Part shown: positions 1 through 10,233 of the stretch, one piece after another | Numbering within the stretch: the first letter of the stretch is position 1 | Layout of the letters: every line of letters begins with the position of its first letter | DNA from: Deltaproteobacteria bacterium HGW-Deltaproteobacteria-8 | GTDB lineage: Bacteria; Desulfobacterota; Desulfovibrionia; Desulfovibrionales; Desulfovibrionaceae | DNA length: 64,000 nucleotides | Reading direction: 5' to 3' | NCBI GenBank assembly: GCA_002840405.1 | Contig: PHAR01000006.1 | Span: 62,001-126,000 of the forward strand | The notes under the pieces: model-generated | What the model was told of the DNA's origin: nothing | Database searches by the model: none | What the model saw: the letters and a program-made list of their open reading frames with translations, nothing else | Position numbers and translations under genes: made by a program

Positions 1-200
1 TGGGAGGCGTGGACGATGTCGATGGGCAGGCCGGACGGGGCGTTTAAGCGCGCGAGTTCTCCGCGCAAAGCCTCCGCATCTCCCACCAGGGTGATGCGGA
101 TGCCTTCGCGGGCGGCCTGGATGGCCGCAGCCACGTTGATGCGGGGGCCAATGTCTCCCCCCATGGCATCAACGGCGATGCGGGGCGGGATCTCAGGCAT
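1..200 (-). CDS. plsX: Phosphate acyltransferase PlsX (N-terminal part, cut by window edge)
   Basis: PlsX makes acyl-phosphate from acyl-ACP at the start of phospholipid synthesis, at the cytoplasmic membrane. Only about 66 N-terminal residues are in the window. They read [19 protein letters not shown], which contains the hallmark VDAMGGD motif near the start, and then a region resembling the family's AIQAA...LVGD segment. The ATG overlaps the rpmF stop in an ATGCCTGA arrangement (8 bases), so the two are probably translationally coupled. The YceD-rpmF-plsX order is a classic bacterial operon linking ribosomal protein L32 with fatty-acid and phospholipid synthesis. The identity is strong despite the truncation. 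Confidence 0.93.
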   Translation of the reverse strand, partial: MPEIPPRIAVDAMGGDIGPRINVAAAIQAAREGIRITLVGDAEALRGELARLNAPSGLPIDIVHAS

Positions 201-372
201 TCGCGGTGCTGACGGCCTGGCGGTCCTTGTAGTTGCCGCAGGCGGAGCAGGCGCGGTGCGAGAGCACGGGCTCGCCGCATTTGCAAAGCACAACGTTGGG
301 GGTGGCCACGTGGTCGTGGGAACGGCGCATGTTCTTGCGGGACTTGGAGGTCTTTTTCTTCGGTAAGGCCAT
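193..372 (-). CDS. rpmF: 50S ribosomal protein L32
   Basis: A 59-residue basic protein beginning [20 protein letters not shown], the invariant L32 N-terminus. It binds 23S rRNA in the large subunit. The C-terminal half carries a Cys-rich motif, CKCGEP followed by ACSACGNYK, so it resembles the zinc-binding form of L32. The first pair is spaced C-x-C here rather than the usual C-x2-C. It is preceded by a GGAGAGCC-type ribosome binding site, lies 57 bases downstream of the DUF177 gene, and overlaps plsX by 8 bases. Confidence 0.97.
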   Translation of the reverse strand: MALPKKKTSKSRKNMRRSHDHVATPNVVLCKCGEPVLSHRACSACGNYKDRQAVSTANA

Positions 373-429
373 GAGGCTCTCCTTATTAATCAGGCCGCGC
401 GGTGGGGAGGGACTCCTCCGGCGTGCGGG

Positions 430-951
430 CTATGATAGCTTCAAGTTGCGCAGGACTGCAAGCCTTGGATCGCCCTCGGTCTGGGCGCAGGCGCAAGATT
501 CCTGGTTGCGGTTCACGCCGCAGTTGGGGCACAGGCCCTTGCACTCCTCGTCACACAAAAGATTCACCGGCAGGGCCAGCATGAACTGCTCCCAAAGGTA
601 GCCCGCCACATCAAGGTCAAGGACGTTCTTGCCACGCCTGATCCGGCACACTTCCAGGCTGTCGTCGTCCTTGGCGCGGGGCTCCTCAAAGCTCTCGAAG
701 TCTCCGGACACGGGGAGATCAAGCTCTTTCAGGCAGCGGTCGCAGGGCAGGATGACCGAGCCGGAGAAGCTCCCGACTACGAGAAACCCTTCGTCCTGCG
801 GGGTGACGAACATGCGGGCCTCGAAGTCCTTTCCGGGCTTGGCCTGAACGCCATACTCATCCATCGGGCCGGTCCATAAGGACTGGTCCGTGAAATGAAA
901 TTCCCGGCCCTCGGCCGGGATGTCCTTCAGCGCGATCCAGAGTTCAAACAT
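430..951 (-). CDS. YceD/DUF177 family protein
   Basis: A 173-residue protein of the DUF177 (YceD) family. The family is nearly always encoded just upstream of rpmF, as here, and has been linked to 23S rRNA accumulation in plants and bacteria. Visible landmarks are the central [14 protein letters not shown] segment, a D/E-rich middle, and a C-terminal Cys cluster ([13 protein letters not shown], then CAC) that could bind a metal. The start has a GAGG ribosome binding site and lies about 20 bases downstream of a good sigma-70 -10 element. It is the first gene of the yceD-rpmF-plsX operon. The family assignment is firm and the biochemical role is not established. Confidence 0.9.
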   Translation of the reverse strand: MFELWIALKDIPAEGREFHFTDQSLWTGPMDEYGVQAKPGKDFEARMFVTPQDEGFLVVGSFSGSVILPCDRCLKELDLPVSGDFESFEEPRAKDDDSLEVCRIRRGKNVLDLDVAGYLWEQFMLALPVNLLCDEECKGLCPNCGVNRNQESCACAQTEGDPRLAVLRNLKLS

Positions 952-971
952 GTCGCCTCGCAGGCCGCATC

Positions 972-999
972 TCTATACGGATGGCTTTTTGTTTGTCAA
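972..999 (-). promoter_or_regulatory. Sigma-70-type promoter of the yceD-rpmF-plsX operon
   Basis: On the minus strand a perfect -35 TTGACA is followed after 16 bases by TATAGA as -10. The -10 lies about 20 bases upstream of the DUF177 start codon. The local sequence is AT-rich compared with the surroundings. Confidence 0.7.
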
Positions 1000-1010
1000 G
1001 AAAAAAGCAC

Positions 1011-1039
1011 TTGCGTTTTTCTCCGCCTGGGGCTACAAG
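1011..1039 (+). promoter_or_regulatory. Candidate sigma-70 promoter for rpmB
   Basis: TTGCGT and TACAAG are separated by 17 bases in the region divergent from the yceD promoter, about 94 bases upstream of rpmB. Each hexamer keeps 4 of 6 consensus positions, so the call is modest. Confidence 0.3.
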
Positions 1040-1132
1040 TCCTCTTCCTTGATGCCGGGGAGCCCGGTTTCATGGCCCAGCGCGGCGTTTTCGCGCAATG
1101 ATAGTGACAGTTCCTTTCAGGAGGTTTCCCAT

Positions 1133-1348
1133 ATGTCCCAGACGTGCGAGATCTGCGGTAAGCACCCCAGCTCCGGCAACAATGTCAGCCATGCCAACAA
1201 CCGCACCCGGCGCCGTTTTCTGCCGAACCTGCAGCGCGTCCGCGCCCTGCTGCCTTCCGGCGAAGTGCGCGCCCTGCGCGCCTGCACCCGTTGCATCCGC
1301 AGCGGTGCGGTGATCAAGCCCCCCGTGCGCGTGATTCCCGCCGCTTAA
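1133..1348 (+). CDS. rpmB: 50S ribosomal protein L28
   Basis: A 71-residue basic protein starting [20 protein letters not shown], the L28 signature. It continues with [16 protein letters not shown] and ends in a basic tail. It is a structural component of the 50S subunit. CEIC near the N-terminus and CTRC near residue 55 form two Cys pairs, so this is the zinc-binding version of L28. The start is fixed by AGGAGG 8 bases upstream. It is a single-gene unit, divergent from yceD-rpmF and closed by an intrinsic terminator. Confidence 0.97.
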   Translation: MSQTCEICGKHPSSGNNVSHANNRTRRRFLPNLQRVRALLPSGEVRALRACTRCIRSGAVIKPPVRVIPAA

Positions 1349-1380
1349 GCATCAATTGATCTGGCCTTTGGCCTGCGAAA

Positions 1381-1415
1381 GGGCCCTGGAGAAATCCGGG
1401 GCTCTTTTCGTTTTT
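1381..1415 (+). terminator. Intrinsic terminator of rpmB
   Basis: A 9-bp stem, GGGCCCTGG pairing with CCGGGGCTC including two G-U pairs, has the loop AGAAAT. It is followed by TTTTCGTTTTT, 33 bases after the rpmB stop. Confidence 0.85.
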
Positions 1416-1559
1416 GCGCCAACCAAGCATCAGGATATCTGAACGGCCCCTTCGGCACAAGCCATTGGACCTCGGCCCGCGCCTCTGGCATGAAGGAAGC
1501 GTCGGGCTGTTCCAGCGGCCAAGCCCCGCTTCGCCAGCCCTATGCCAGGAGGGTCGTTC

Positions 1560-2693
1560 ATGTCGAGCAGGGAATATTTCGCCCAGGTCGCCGGTGACTG
1601 GGACCGGCTGCGCGCCGGGTTCTTTTCCGAGGCCGTGCGCGAGGCCGCGCTCAAGCTCGCCGGGGTGCGCCCCGGACCGGGTTTGGGCCAGACCGCCGCC
1701 GACCTTGGCGCTGGCACGGGCTTCGTCACCGAGGCGCTGCTGGCCGCCGGTCTGTCCGTGGCCTGCGTGGACCAGTCGCCGCAGATGCTGGGCCGGCTGC
1801 GCGCCAAATATGCCGCAAGCGGCCGCCTCACCACCCATGAGGGCGCGGCCGAGGCCCTGCCCCTGCCCGCCGCGTCGGTGGATTTCGTCTTTGCCAACAT
1901 GTTCCTGCACCATGTGGACGACCCGGCCCGGGCCATCGCCGAGATGGCGCGCATCGTCCGTCCAGGCGGGAAGGTTGTCGTGACCGACCTGGACAGCCAC
2001 AGCCATGACTTCCTGCTCACCGAGCACCACGACCGCTGGCCCGGTTTCCCCCGCGAGGACGTCAAGTCCTGGCTTCAGGCCGCCGGGCTCCAGGCCGTGC
2101 GGGTGGAGTGCGTGGGGCAGAACTGCTGTGCGGAGTCCTGCAGCGGCTCGGAAAAGGCCCAGGTGTCGATCTTTGCCGCCCATGCCCGTCGGCCGCTGTG
2201 CGCCATCCCGGCCAGCCAGGCCGATCCCCTGGCCGTGGGCAAACTGGCGCGCGGCTTTTGGGAAGCGGAAAGGCCGCTTCTCTGTGCCGAGTCCGTGCTC
2301 CTGGCCGTAAGTTCGGGGCTGGGCGTTGCTTCGCCGTTGATCCCGCGCCTGGCCACGGGCTTTTGCAGCGGCTTGTCCCGCACCTGCGGGCCCTGCGGCG
2401 CCTTCTCCGCCGGGGTCATGGCCCTGGGGCTCGTCCTTGGGCGCGACATCGGCCGGGATGACCTGGACGAAACCTTCGGGCCTGCGCAGGAGTTCCGGGA
2501 GTATTTTCTGGAGCGTTTCGGGTCCCTGAACTGCCGGGACCTCACCGGGCATGACCTCGGCTCGCCGGAGGGGCTCCAGGCCTATCGCCAGCAGGAGCTG
2601 AAGCGCACCCTCTGCGGGCCGCTGCTGGAGGACGCCGCGGCCCAGCTGGTGCGCATCCTGGCGGAACACCAGATTTCCGGGCAGAAGGGCTAG
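1560..2693 (+). CDS. SAM-dependent methyltransferase fused to a C_GCAxxG_C_C redox domain
   Basis: A 377-residue fusion. Residues 1-180 form a class I methyltransferase: motif I is ADLGAGTGFVTEALLAAG, the acidic ribose-binding position lies in CVDQSPQML, and FANMFLHHVDDP matches the post-motif II region. Residues 215-377 match the C_GCAxxG_C_C family of putative redox-active Cys proteins (CSGLSRTCGPCGAFSAG, then NCRDLTGHDL and a last Cys). A linker Cys cluster (CVGQNCCAESC) joins the halves. The start at 1560 is preferred over 1542 because AGGAGG sits 7 bases before it. It is 3 bases from the following pabBC gene, so they are almost certainly co-transcribed. The substrate is unknown; metalloid or sulfur-compound methylation is conceivable but not shown. 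Confidence 0.85.
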   Translation: MSSREYFAQVAGDWDRLRAGFFSEAVREAALKLAGVRPGPGLGQTAADLGAGTGFVTEALLAAGLSVACVDQSPQMLGRLRAKYAASGRLTTHEGAAEALPLPAASVDFVFANMFLHHVDDPARAIAEMARIVRPGGKVVVTDLDSHSHDFLLTEHHDRWPGFPREDVKSWLQAAGLQAVRVECVGQNCCAESCSGSEKAQVSIFAAHARRPLCAIPASQADPLAVGKLARGFWEAERPLLCAESVLLAVSSGLGVASPLIPRLATGFCSGLSRTCGPCGAFSAGVMALGLVLGRDIGRDDLDETFGPAQEFREYFLERFGSLNCRDLTGHDLGSPEGLQAYRQQELKRTLCGPLLEDAAAQLVRILAEHQISGQKG

Positions 2694-2696
2694 GGC

Positions 2697-4589
2697 ATGG
2701 AAGGCCGCGCCATATTCCTCGACGCTTCCCCGGACGGCAGCGGCTGGGGCCTGAGCCTGGAGTTCGGCGCGCCTGTGGCCGTGCGCCGGGCCGAGACCGT
2801 GGACGGGGTGCTCGGGGTGGTGGACTGGGCCGAACAGCAGTGTCGCGCGGGCCGCTGGGTGGTGCTGGCCCTGGCTTACGAGGCCGCACCGGCCTTTGAC
2901 TCCGCCCTTGCCGCACATCCGCCGGAGCCGGGCGCGCCTTTGGCCTGGGCCGCCAGCCACGAACGGCCGTGGCCCCTGCCGGAGTTGCCTCCCGGCCGGA
3001 ACAAGGGGGCCGGCGCCTATGCCGTCTCCCCCTGGCGGGCGCTGGTCCCGCCCCAGAGCTATGCGGAGAATTTCGTCCGGCTGAAGGAGGAGATCGCCAG
3101 CGGCGAGACCTACCAGGCCAACTACACCGTGCCCTTTGAGTGCGGCTTCGCACCCGCCCCGGACCGGATCACAGAGGACCCCGACCGCGCCTGGTTCGCC
3201 GAGCTTGCCCGCGCCCAGGCCGGGGGCTTCTGCGCCTGGCTGGACATGGGCAGGCACCGCGCGCTGTCGCTGTCGCCGGAGCTGTTCTTCCACCTGCACG
3301 GGCGCGAGGTTCTGACCCGGCCCATGAAGGGCACCGCCCCGCGCGGGGCCACGCCCGAAGAGGACGCCACCCTGCGCGAGGCCCTGGCCCAAAGCCCCAA
3401 GGACCGCGCCGAAAACATCATGATCGTGGACCTGTTGCGCAGCGACCTGGGCCGCGTGGCCGTGCCGGGCAGCGTGGGCACGCCCCGGCTCTTCCATGTG
3501 GAGGAGTATCCCACCCTGTTTCAGATGACCTCGGACGTGCGCGCCACCCTGCTCCCGGGCGTGGGCCTGGCCGAAGTGCTCTGTGCGCTGTTCCCCTGCG
3601 GGTCGGTCACCGGCGCGCCCAAGGTGCGCACCATGGAGATCCTGCGCGAGGTCGAGCCGCACCCGCGCGGACTCTACTGCGGGGCCGTCGGCCTGCTGGA
3701 GCCCGGCGGCTCGTCAGCGGGCGGGCGGATGGTCTTCAGCGTGCCCATCCGCACCATTGTGCTGGACCGCGACACCGGCCTGGCGCGCTTCGGCGTGGGC
3801 GGCGGCGTGACGCATGATTCCGGGTTGGACGCGGAGTACGCTGAGTGCCTGACCAAGATGAGCTTTCTGACCCCTGCTGGGCAGGACTTCGAACTGCTGG
3901 AGTCCCTGCTGCTGTTGCGCGGGCGCTATCCGCTGCTGGAGCTGCACTTGGCGCGGCTGGCGCGCTCGGCCGCGCATTTCGGCTTCGTTCTGGATGAGGA
4001 GGCGGTACGCAAGACCCTGGCGGCCGTGGCCCGGAGGCATGCGCCCATTGGTGCACAAGAGGGGCCGCCCGCTGGTTCGGCGGGAGATTCGCCCGGTGGC
4101 CCGCCAGAGGGCTTGGCTGCGGTTGGGCGCTACAAGGTCCGGCTGCTGGTTGGGCGCGACGGCTCCCTGCGGGCCGAGGCCGTGCCCCTTGTCCGCAGCC
4201 GGGGCGGCGGGAGCAGGGGGGGCCTGCTCCTGGGCTTTGCCCGCGAGGCCGTGGACTCCTTAGACGATTTTCTGCGGCACAAGACCACGCGCCGGGCGCT
4301 GTACGAGCGCGCCCTTGCGTCCTGCCCCGGCTGCGACGACGTGCTTTTGGTCAACGAGCGCGGCGAGGTCACGGAGTCCACGCGGGCCAACCTGGTGCTG
4401 CGGCTGGGGGGCGAGCTGGTGACGCCGCCGCTTGCCAGCGGGCTTTTGCCGGGCGTGTTCCGGGAGCTTCTGCTGCAAAGCGGCAAGGTGCGGGAGCAGG
4501 TGCTGTTCCCCTCTGACGTGCTGCGGGCGGAAAAGGTCTGGCTGGTGAACTCGGTGCGCTGGTGGATGGCGGCCGATATGGGGGGCTAG
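2697..4589 (+). CDS. pabBC: Bifunctional aminodeoxychorismate synthase component I / 4-amino-4-deoxychorismate lyase
   Basis: A 630-residue fusion making p-aminobenzoate for folate. Residues ~100-375 are a chorismate-binding (PabB/TrpE) domain, with SGETYQANYTVPF, the GSVTGAPKVRTMEILREVE block, and the closing EYAECLTKMSFL. Residues ~390-625 are a class IV aminotransferase (PabC), with the likely PLP lysine in LRHKTTRRALYE, then DDVLLVNERGEVTESTRANL and LASGLLPGVFRE. A Gly/Pro-rich insert near residue 460 may be a loop. The glutamine amidotransferase PabA is not in the window. It follows the methyltransferase fusion by 3 bases and converges on the GGDEF gene with only 13 bases between. Confidence 0.94.
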   Translation: MEGRAIFLDASPDGSGWGLSLEFGAPVAVRRAETVDGVLGVVDWAEQQCRAGRWVVLALAYEAAPAFDSALAAHPPEPGAPLAWAASHERPWPLPELPPGRNKGAGAYAVSPWRALVPPQSYAENFVRLKEEIASGETYQANYTVPFECGFAPAPDRITEDPDRAWFAELARAQAGGFCAWLDMGRHRALSLSPELFFHLHGREVLTRPMKGTAPRGATPEEDATLREALAQSPKDRAENIMIVDLLRSDLGRVAVPGSVGTPRLFHVEEYPTLFQMTSDVRATLLPGVGLAEVLCALFPCGSVTGAPKVRTMEILREVEPHPRGLYCGAVGLLEPGGSSAGGRMVFSVPIRTIVLDRDTGLARFGVGGGVTHDSGLDAEYAECLTKMSFLTPAGQDFELLESLLLLRGRYPLLELHLARLARSAAHFGFVLDEEAVRKTLAAVARRHAPIGAQEGPPAGSAGDSPGGPPEGLAAVGRYKVRLLVGRDGSLRAEAVPLVRSRGGGSRGGLLLGFAREAVDSLDDFLRHKTTRRALYERALASCPGCDDVLLVNERGEVTESTRANLVLRLGGELVTPPLASGLLPGVFRELLLQSGKVREQVLFPSDVLRAEKVWLVNSVRWWMAADMGG

Positions 4590-4602
4590 GGACGGGCGGC
4601 TT

Positions 4603-6072
4603 TCAGCCCATCCGCACGCAGTTTCTTCCGGCCTGCTTGGCCTCGTACATGGCCGCGTCGGCCCGGCCCAACAGGGTGTCCACGGGCTCCCGGGGCCGTA
4701 GTTCGGCCACGCCCAGGCTTATCGTCACCAGCCCTGCGGCCATCTCGGCCAGGGCCAGGTCGCCGGCAGTGGCCGTGCGCAGCTTCTCGGCCAGCAGCAG
4801 GGCCGCACTCGAGTCGCAGTCCTGCACGATGATCAGGAATTCCTCCCCGCCCCAGCGGAACACCGTGTCCGACTCGCGCAGGTGCTCGCGCAGGTTCAAG
4901 GCCACGCGCCGGAGCACCTCGTCGCCCACCAGATGGCCGTGCTGGTCGTTGACGGCCTTGAAGTTGTCCACATCCGCCAGGATGACGCTGAGCGGCGAGC
5001 CCGCGCGGTGGGAGCGCGTCATGGCCTGGTGGAGGAGCAGGTCCAGGGCCTGGCGGTTCAAGAGCCCGGTGAGCTTGTCCGTGGTGGCCAGCTCCTCCAT
5101 GCGCTCCTGGTAGCGGCTGAGCGCCAGGCCGGTGATGCTCAGCACCAGGAGGGTCACGAAGGCGCACACGCCCAGGTTCACGTACAGCGTGCGGCGGATG
5201 CCCGCCAGGGCCGCTTCCTCGGTCTTGTCCACGAACAGGTACCACTTGAGTTCCGGGATGTAGCGCACGTTCAGGAGGTGCGTCCCGCCATCCGCCGTGT
5301 ACTGGTATGAGCCCGCGCCTTCGGTCAAAATCTTTTTGGCCAGGTCGCGCAGCCCGTCCACCTCGCTGATGTTTTGGGGCTTCATGTCGCTGCCGTCGCC
5401 GTAGAGCACGATGCGGCCCGTGGTGTCCACAAAGCTGATGCTGCGGCTGAAGCGTTTCTGGTAGTCCCGGAGCGCGCTGCGCACGGAGTCAATGGTCAGG
5501 CCCACCCCGGCGGAGCCCAGGAAGTTCCCCTTGTAGTCCCGCACGTTGTAGTTGACGAAGATGGTCAAGAGGTTGCGGTTGGCCAGGTCCGGGTCCACGT
5601 TGATCTCGTAGGGCTCCACGATTCGGCGCACGCGGAAGTACCAGTCGTCGAGCGGGTTGTCCTGGCGAACGGTCTTGAGGATGCCCGAGGGATGGTAGTA
5701 GATGCGCGTCTTTTCGGACACGAAGAAGCTGGTGAAGGCCCCGTAGCGGGTCATGATCTCCTTCAGGTAGCGTATCACCTCCGAGGAGTCGCGCTCGCCG
5801 CGCAGGGTCCAGTCGCGCAGGAAGGTGTCGCTGGCCATCATGGAGGAGATGAACACCGGGCGCACCAGGTCTTTCAAAATCTCGGAGTAGATGTTGTCCG
5901 AGGTCAGCGGCAGTTCCTGGGTCAGGATGGATTCCCGGATGGAGCTGCGCGAGACGTAGTAGCTGATGAGCGTGGTGCTGAAGAAGCCGACGCACAAAAG
6001 AAGGCTCAGGCCCACGAGCAGTCTGTTTTTTTGGGGGATGGCCGTTTGCTCGGGGCGCGTGGTCGTGATCAC
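4603..6072 (-). CDS. Membrane-bound diguanylate cyclase with periplasmic Cache domain
   Basis: A 489-residue cyclic-di-GMP synthase. A TM helix at about 17-40 is followed by a periplasmic double-Cache sensor region (~45-285, with FFVSEKTRIYYHPSG and WYFRVRR typical of dCache). A second TM lies at about 293-315 and a GGDEF domain at 330-487. The active site reads GGEEF, with the usual DVDNFKAVNDQHGHLVGDEVL block upstream. No RxxD inhibitory site is evident just before GGEEF (ESDTVFRW). The start is GTG, supported by AGGAG 6 bases upstream. It is the last gene of a kinase-rdgB-glmS-cyclase run, 22 bases after glmS. The ligand is unknown. Confidence 0.93.
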   Translation of the reverse strand: MITTTRPEQTAIPQKNRLLVGLSLLLCVGFFSTTLISYYVSRSSIRESILTQELPLTSDNIYSEILKDLVRPVFISSMMASDTFLRDWTLRGERDSSEVIRYLKEIMTRYGAFTSFFVSEKTRIYYHPSGILKTVRQDNPLDDWYFRVRRIVEPYEINVDPDLANRNLLTIFVNYNVRDYKGNFLGSAGVGLTIDSVRSALRDYQKRFSRSISFVDTTGRIVLYGDGSDMKPQNISEVDGLRDLAKKILTEGAGSYQYTADGGTHLLNVRYIPELKWYLFVDKTEEAALAGIRRTLYVNLGVCAFVTLLVLSITGLALSRYQERMEELATTDKLTGLLNRQALDLLLHQAMTRSHRAGSPLSVILADVDNFKAVNDQHGHLVGDEVLRRVALNLREHLRESDTVFRWGGEEFLIIVQDCDSSAALLLAEKLRTATAGDLALAEMAAGLVTISLGVAELRPREPVDTLLGRADAAMYEAKQAGRNCVRMG

Positions 6073-6094
6073 TCTGGTCTCCTGCCTGCGTCGA

Positions 6095-7921
<1,827 letters not shown>

Positions 7922-7942
7922 TATTTTGCTCCGTCTTTTCGT

Positions 7943-8575
7943 TTAGGCTTGGGCCTTGGCCCAGAAGGCGGGCCAGTCATGCAAAAGGGCGCGCAGGGCT
8001 TGTCCCCGGTGGGAGCGCGCGTTCTTTTCCGCAGGGGTGAGCTCGGCCGCGGCCCGGCCCAGCTCCAGGTCCAGGAACAGCGGGTCGTAGCCGAAGCCGC
8101 CTTGGCCGCGCGGGCTTGTAAGCACGCGGCCCTCCCAGCGGCCTTCGGCCAGAATCTCCGTCCCGTTCGGCGCAACGGCCGCCACCACGCTGTGGAAGCG
8201 GCAGCCGCGTGCATTCTCGGGTACGTCCTTCAGGGCGTCGAGCAGCTTGGCGTTGTTGGTGGCGTCGGTGGCGTTCTCGCCGCTGTAGCGGGCGGAATAC
8301 ACGCCGGGCGCGCCAAGGAGCGCGTCCACGGCCAGGCCGGAGTCGTCGGCCAGGGCCAGGAGCCCGGTGGCCTGGGCCACGGTGCGGGCCTTGAGGGCCG
8401 CATTCTCGGCAAAGGTGGCGCCGGTCTCCTCGATCTCGCCAAGGTCCGGGAAGGACTCCAGGCCGAGGACATGCAGGCCGTACCCGGACAGCAGGGCCTC
8501 AAGCTCGGCGATCTTGCCCTTGTTCCGGGTGGCCAGGACAACGGTGCTTTTTTTGGGGGGGGTCGCGTCTGGCAT
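7943..8575 (-). CDS. rdgB: RdgB/HAM1 non-canonical purine NTP pyrophosphatase
   Basis: A 210-residue house-cleaning enzyme that hydrolyses dITP, ITP and XTP to monophosphates, keeping deaminated purines out of DNA. Family motifs are present: VLATRNKGKIAEL at the N-terminus, DDSGLAVDALLGAPGVYSARYSG, NNAKLL, and the late FGYDPLF. The length is normal. It sits 9 bases after the upstream kinase gene and 21 before glmS, so the three are likely one transcript. The ribosome binding site (CAGGA almost touching the ATG) is weak, which may mean coupling to the kinase stop. Confidence 0.96.
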   Translation of the reverse strand: MPDATPPKKSTVVLATRNKGKIAELEALLSGYGLHVLGLESFPDLGEIEETGATFAENAALKARTVAQATGLLALADDSGLAVDALLGAPGVYSARYSGENATDATNNAKLLDALKDVPENARGCRFHSVVAAVAPNGTEILAEGRWEGRVLTSPRGQGGFGYDPLFLDLELGRAAAELTPAEKNARSHRGQALRALLHDWPAFWAKAQA

Positions 8576-8584
8576 TCCTGAAGT

Positions 8585-10081
8585 TTACCCGGTTGCCCCC
8601 GGTTTCGCAACCGCCAGGTGCGGGGGCAGAAGCAGGGTCACGCGGGTGCCTTCGCCGGGGATGCTGGTCAGGTCCACGGTTCCGCCCAGGTCGTCCAGGA
8701 TCTTTTTGATCATGGCCAGGCCCAGGCCCGAGCCCTTGCCCTTGGTGCTGAAGAAGGGGCTGAAGACCTTGTCGCGCGTTTCCGGGAGGATGCCGATGCC
8801 GGTGTCCTCCACCTCAAGCGACACATGGGACGGGGCCAGGCCCGTGCGCACGGTCAGAAGCCCGCCCTCAGGCATGGCCTCCACCGCGTTCTTGACCAGG
8901 TTGATGAGGCACTGCTTGATGAGCTCCGGGTCGGCCTTGACCAGCGGGATGTCCGTGGTCAGGGCCAGGATGGGCTCAATGCCCTGGTTCTCGCAGGCCA
9001 TGCCCATGAGGTTCATGGTGCCGCGCACGATGCTGTTCACGTCGGCCAGGCCCGGCGCGGACTCCGCAGGCCGCGCAAAGGTCAGGATGCTCTTCAGGAT
9101 GCCGTCGAGCCTGCGCGACTCGGCCACGATGATGCCCAGCTTCTCCCTGGTCTTTTCGTCCTGGGCCTCGCGCAGGAGCTGGTTGGCAAAGCCGCTGATG
9201 GCGAAGAGCGGGTTTCTGATCTCGTGCGCGATGTAGGTGCTCATCTCGCCGATGGAGGCCAGCCGCTCGGACTGCTGCAGGCGCCGCTCCATCTGGGTGC
9301 GGCTGGTGATGTCGCGGCGGATGCACAAGAGGCTCGTCACCACGGCCGAGTCGTCCAGGATGGGGTAGATGTACTCGCGCACGTAGTGCATGCGTCCGTC
9401 CTGGTCCACCTGGGGCATGGTGGCCTCGGCGGTCTGGTGTGTGGTCAGGGCCTTTTCCAGGGGCGAAATGCCGCCGCCCTCGCTGGTGCCCTCGCCCTCG
9501 TTGAGGGGCGTCTCGGGCAGGAGGAAGAAATTGCGCAGGTGCCGTTCCGCCACCTCGGCCTTGGGCACGCCCAGGCGCCCCAGAAGCGCCCTGTTGCAGT
9601 CCAGCACCAGGCCGTCCTTGTCGGTGAGGACGATCTCCTCCTTGAGCTGGTCTATGACGTTCTTGAGCAGCGTCTGGGTCTGCATCAGGTCCACCTTGCA
9701 GGCCACCCACATCTGGTCCGAGGACAAGAGGCGCAAAAAGAAACTGGCCGCAGCGCGCTCCACAAGGGCCACCTCGGGGGGCAGGCCCAGGCGCAGGTCA
9801 TGGATCAGGGCCTGCTGGCCGGTGGTCTCGATGACCATGCCGATCTCCGGGTGGGCCGTGATCATCTCGCCCCAGGTGGCGTGCACGGGCAGGTCCAGGG
9901 CCGCAGAAAAGACCTCCCCGGCCGGGGCCTTGTCGTGCAGGGCCAGGGCCACCAGGCCCAGCTGGCCGAGAACGCGCTCGTTGCCCAGGTTGGCGAACAG
10001 CTCCCAGAAAGGCACCAGGGACGACTTGTCGCCGACGATGCCTATGCGGTATGGCTTCTCTGCCCGCAGGGATTCGATCAT
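8585..10081 (-). CDS. NtrB-like PAS sensor histidine kinase with Rossmann-like N-terminal domain
   Basis: A soluble kinase of 498 residues from the preferred start. Residues ~5-135 resemble an NAD(P)-binding fold (PYRIGIVGDKSSLVPFWELF, MVIETTG, VALVERAAASFF), followed by a PAS domain at ~150-275. The transmitter has the H-box AHEIRNPLFAISGFA, N-box LVKNAVEAMPEGG, DTGIGI and GSGLGLAMIKK. No membrane helix is seen. The open frame extends up to 10183, but only the ATG at 10081 has a good site (GAGGAG, 9 bases upstream). It heads the rdgB-glmS-cyclase run. The partner regulator is not adjacent. NAD or nucleotide sensing is my inference from the N-terminal fold only. Confidence 0.85.
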   Translation of the reverse strand: MIESLRAEKPYRIGIVGDKSSLVPFWELFANLGNERVLGQLGLVALALHDKAPAGEVFSAALDLPVHATWGEMITAHPEIGMVIETTGQQALIHDLRLGLPPEVALVERAAASFFLRLLSSDQMWVACKVDLMQTQTLLKNVIDQLKEEIVLTDKDGLVLDCNRALLGRLGVPKAEVAERHLRNFFLLPETPLNEGEGTSEGGGISPLEKALTTHQTAEATMPQVDQDGRMHYVREYIYPILDDSAVVTSLLCIRRDITSRTQMERRLQQSERLASIGEMSTYIAHEIRNPLFAISGFANQLLREAQDEKTREKLGIIVAESRRLDGILKSILTFARPAESAPGLADVNSIVRGTMNLMGMACENQGIEPILALTTDIPLVKADPELIKQCLINLVKNAVEAMPEGGLLTVRTGLAPSHVSLEVEDTGIGILPETRDKVFSPFFSTKGKGSGLGLAMIKKILDDLGGTVDLTSIPGEGTRVTLLLPPHLAVAKPGATG

Positions 10082-10233
10082 GGCCTTTGGCTCCTCTTCC
10101 GCCGGGGTTGCGGCCAGTGCGTGGTCTGGCCGCAAAGACATGCCTGCATCGTACATGAGTTTTCGCAAAGCGCAACACTTCACGCGAAGCCAGTTGAAAA
10201 CACCGTAATATCATGATGGAAAAAGGTTTCATA

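Noticed and set aside
1314-3662. A very long open frame on the minus strand (782 codons) opposite the methyltransferase and pabBC genes
   Set aside because: Its product is low-complexity Gly/Ala/Arg/His sequence with no domain; it is the antisense shadow of GC-rich coding DNA, as are similar long frames at 5966-8581, 12701-14968 and 58978-61581.
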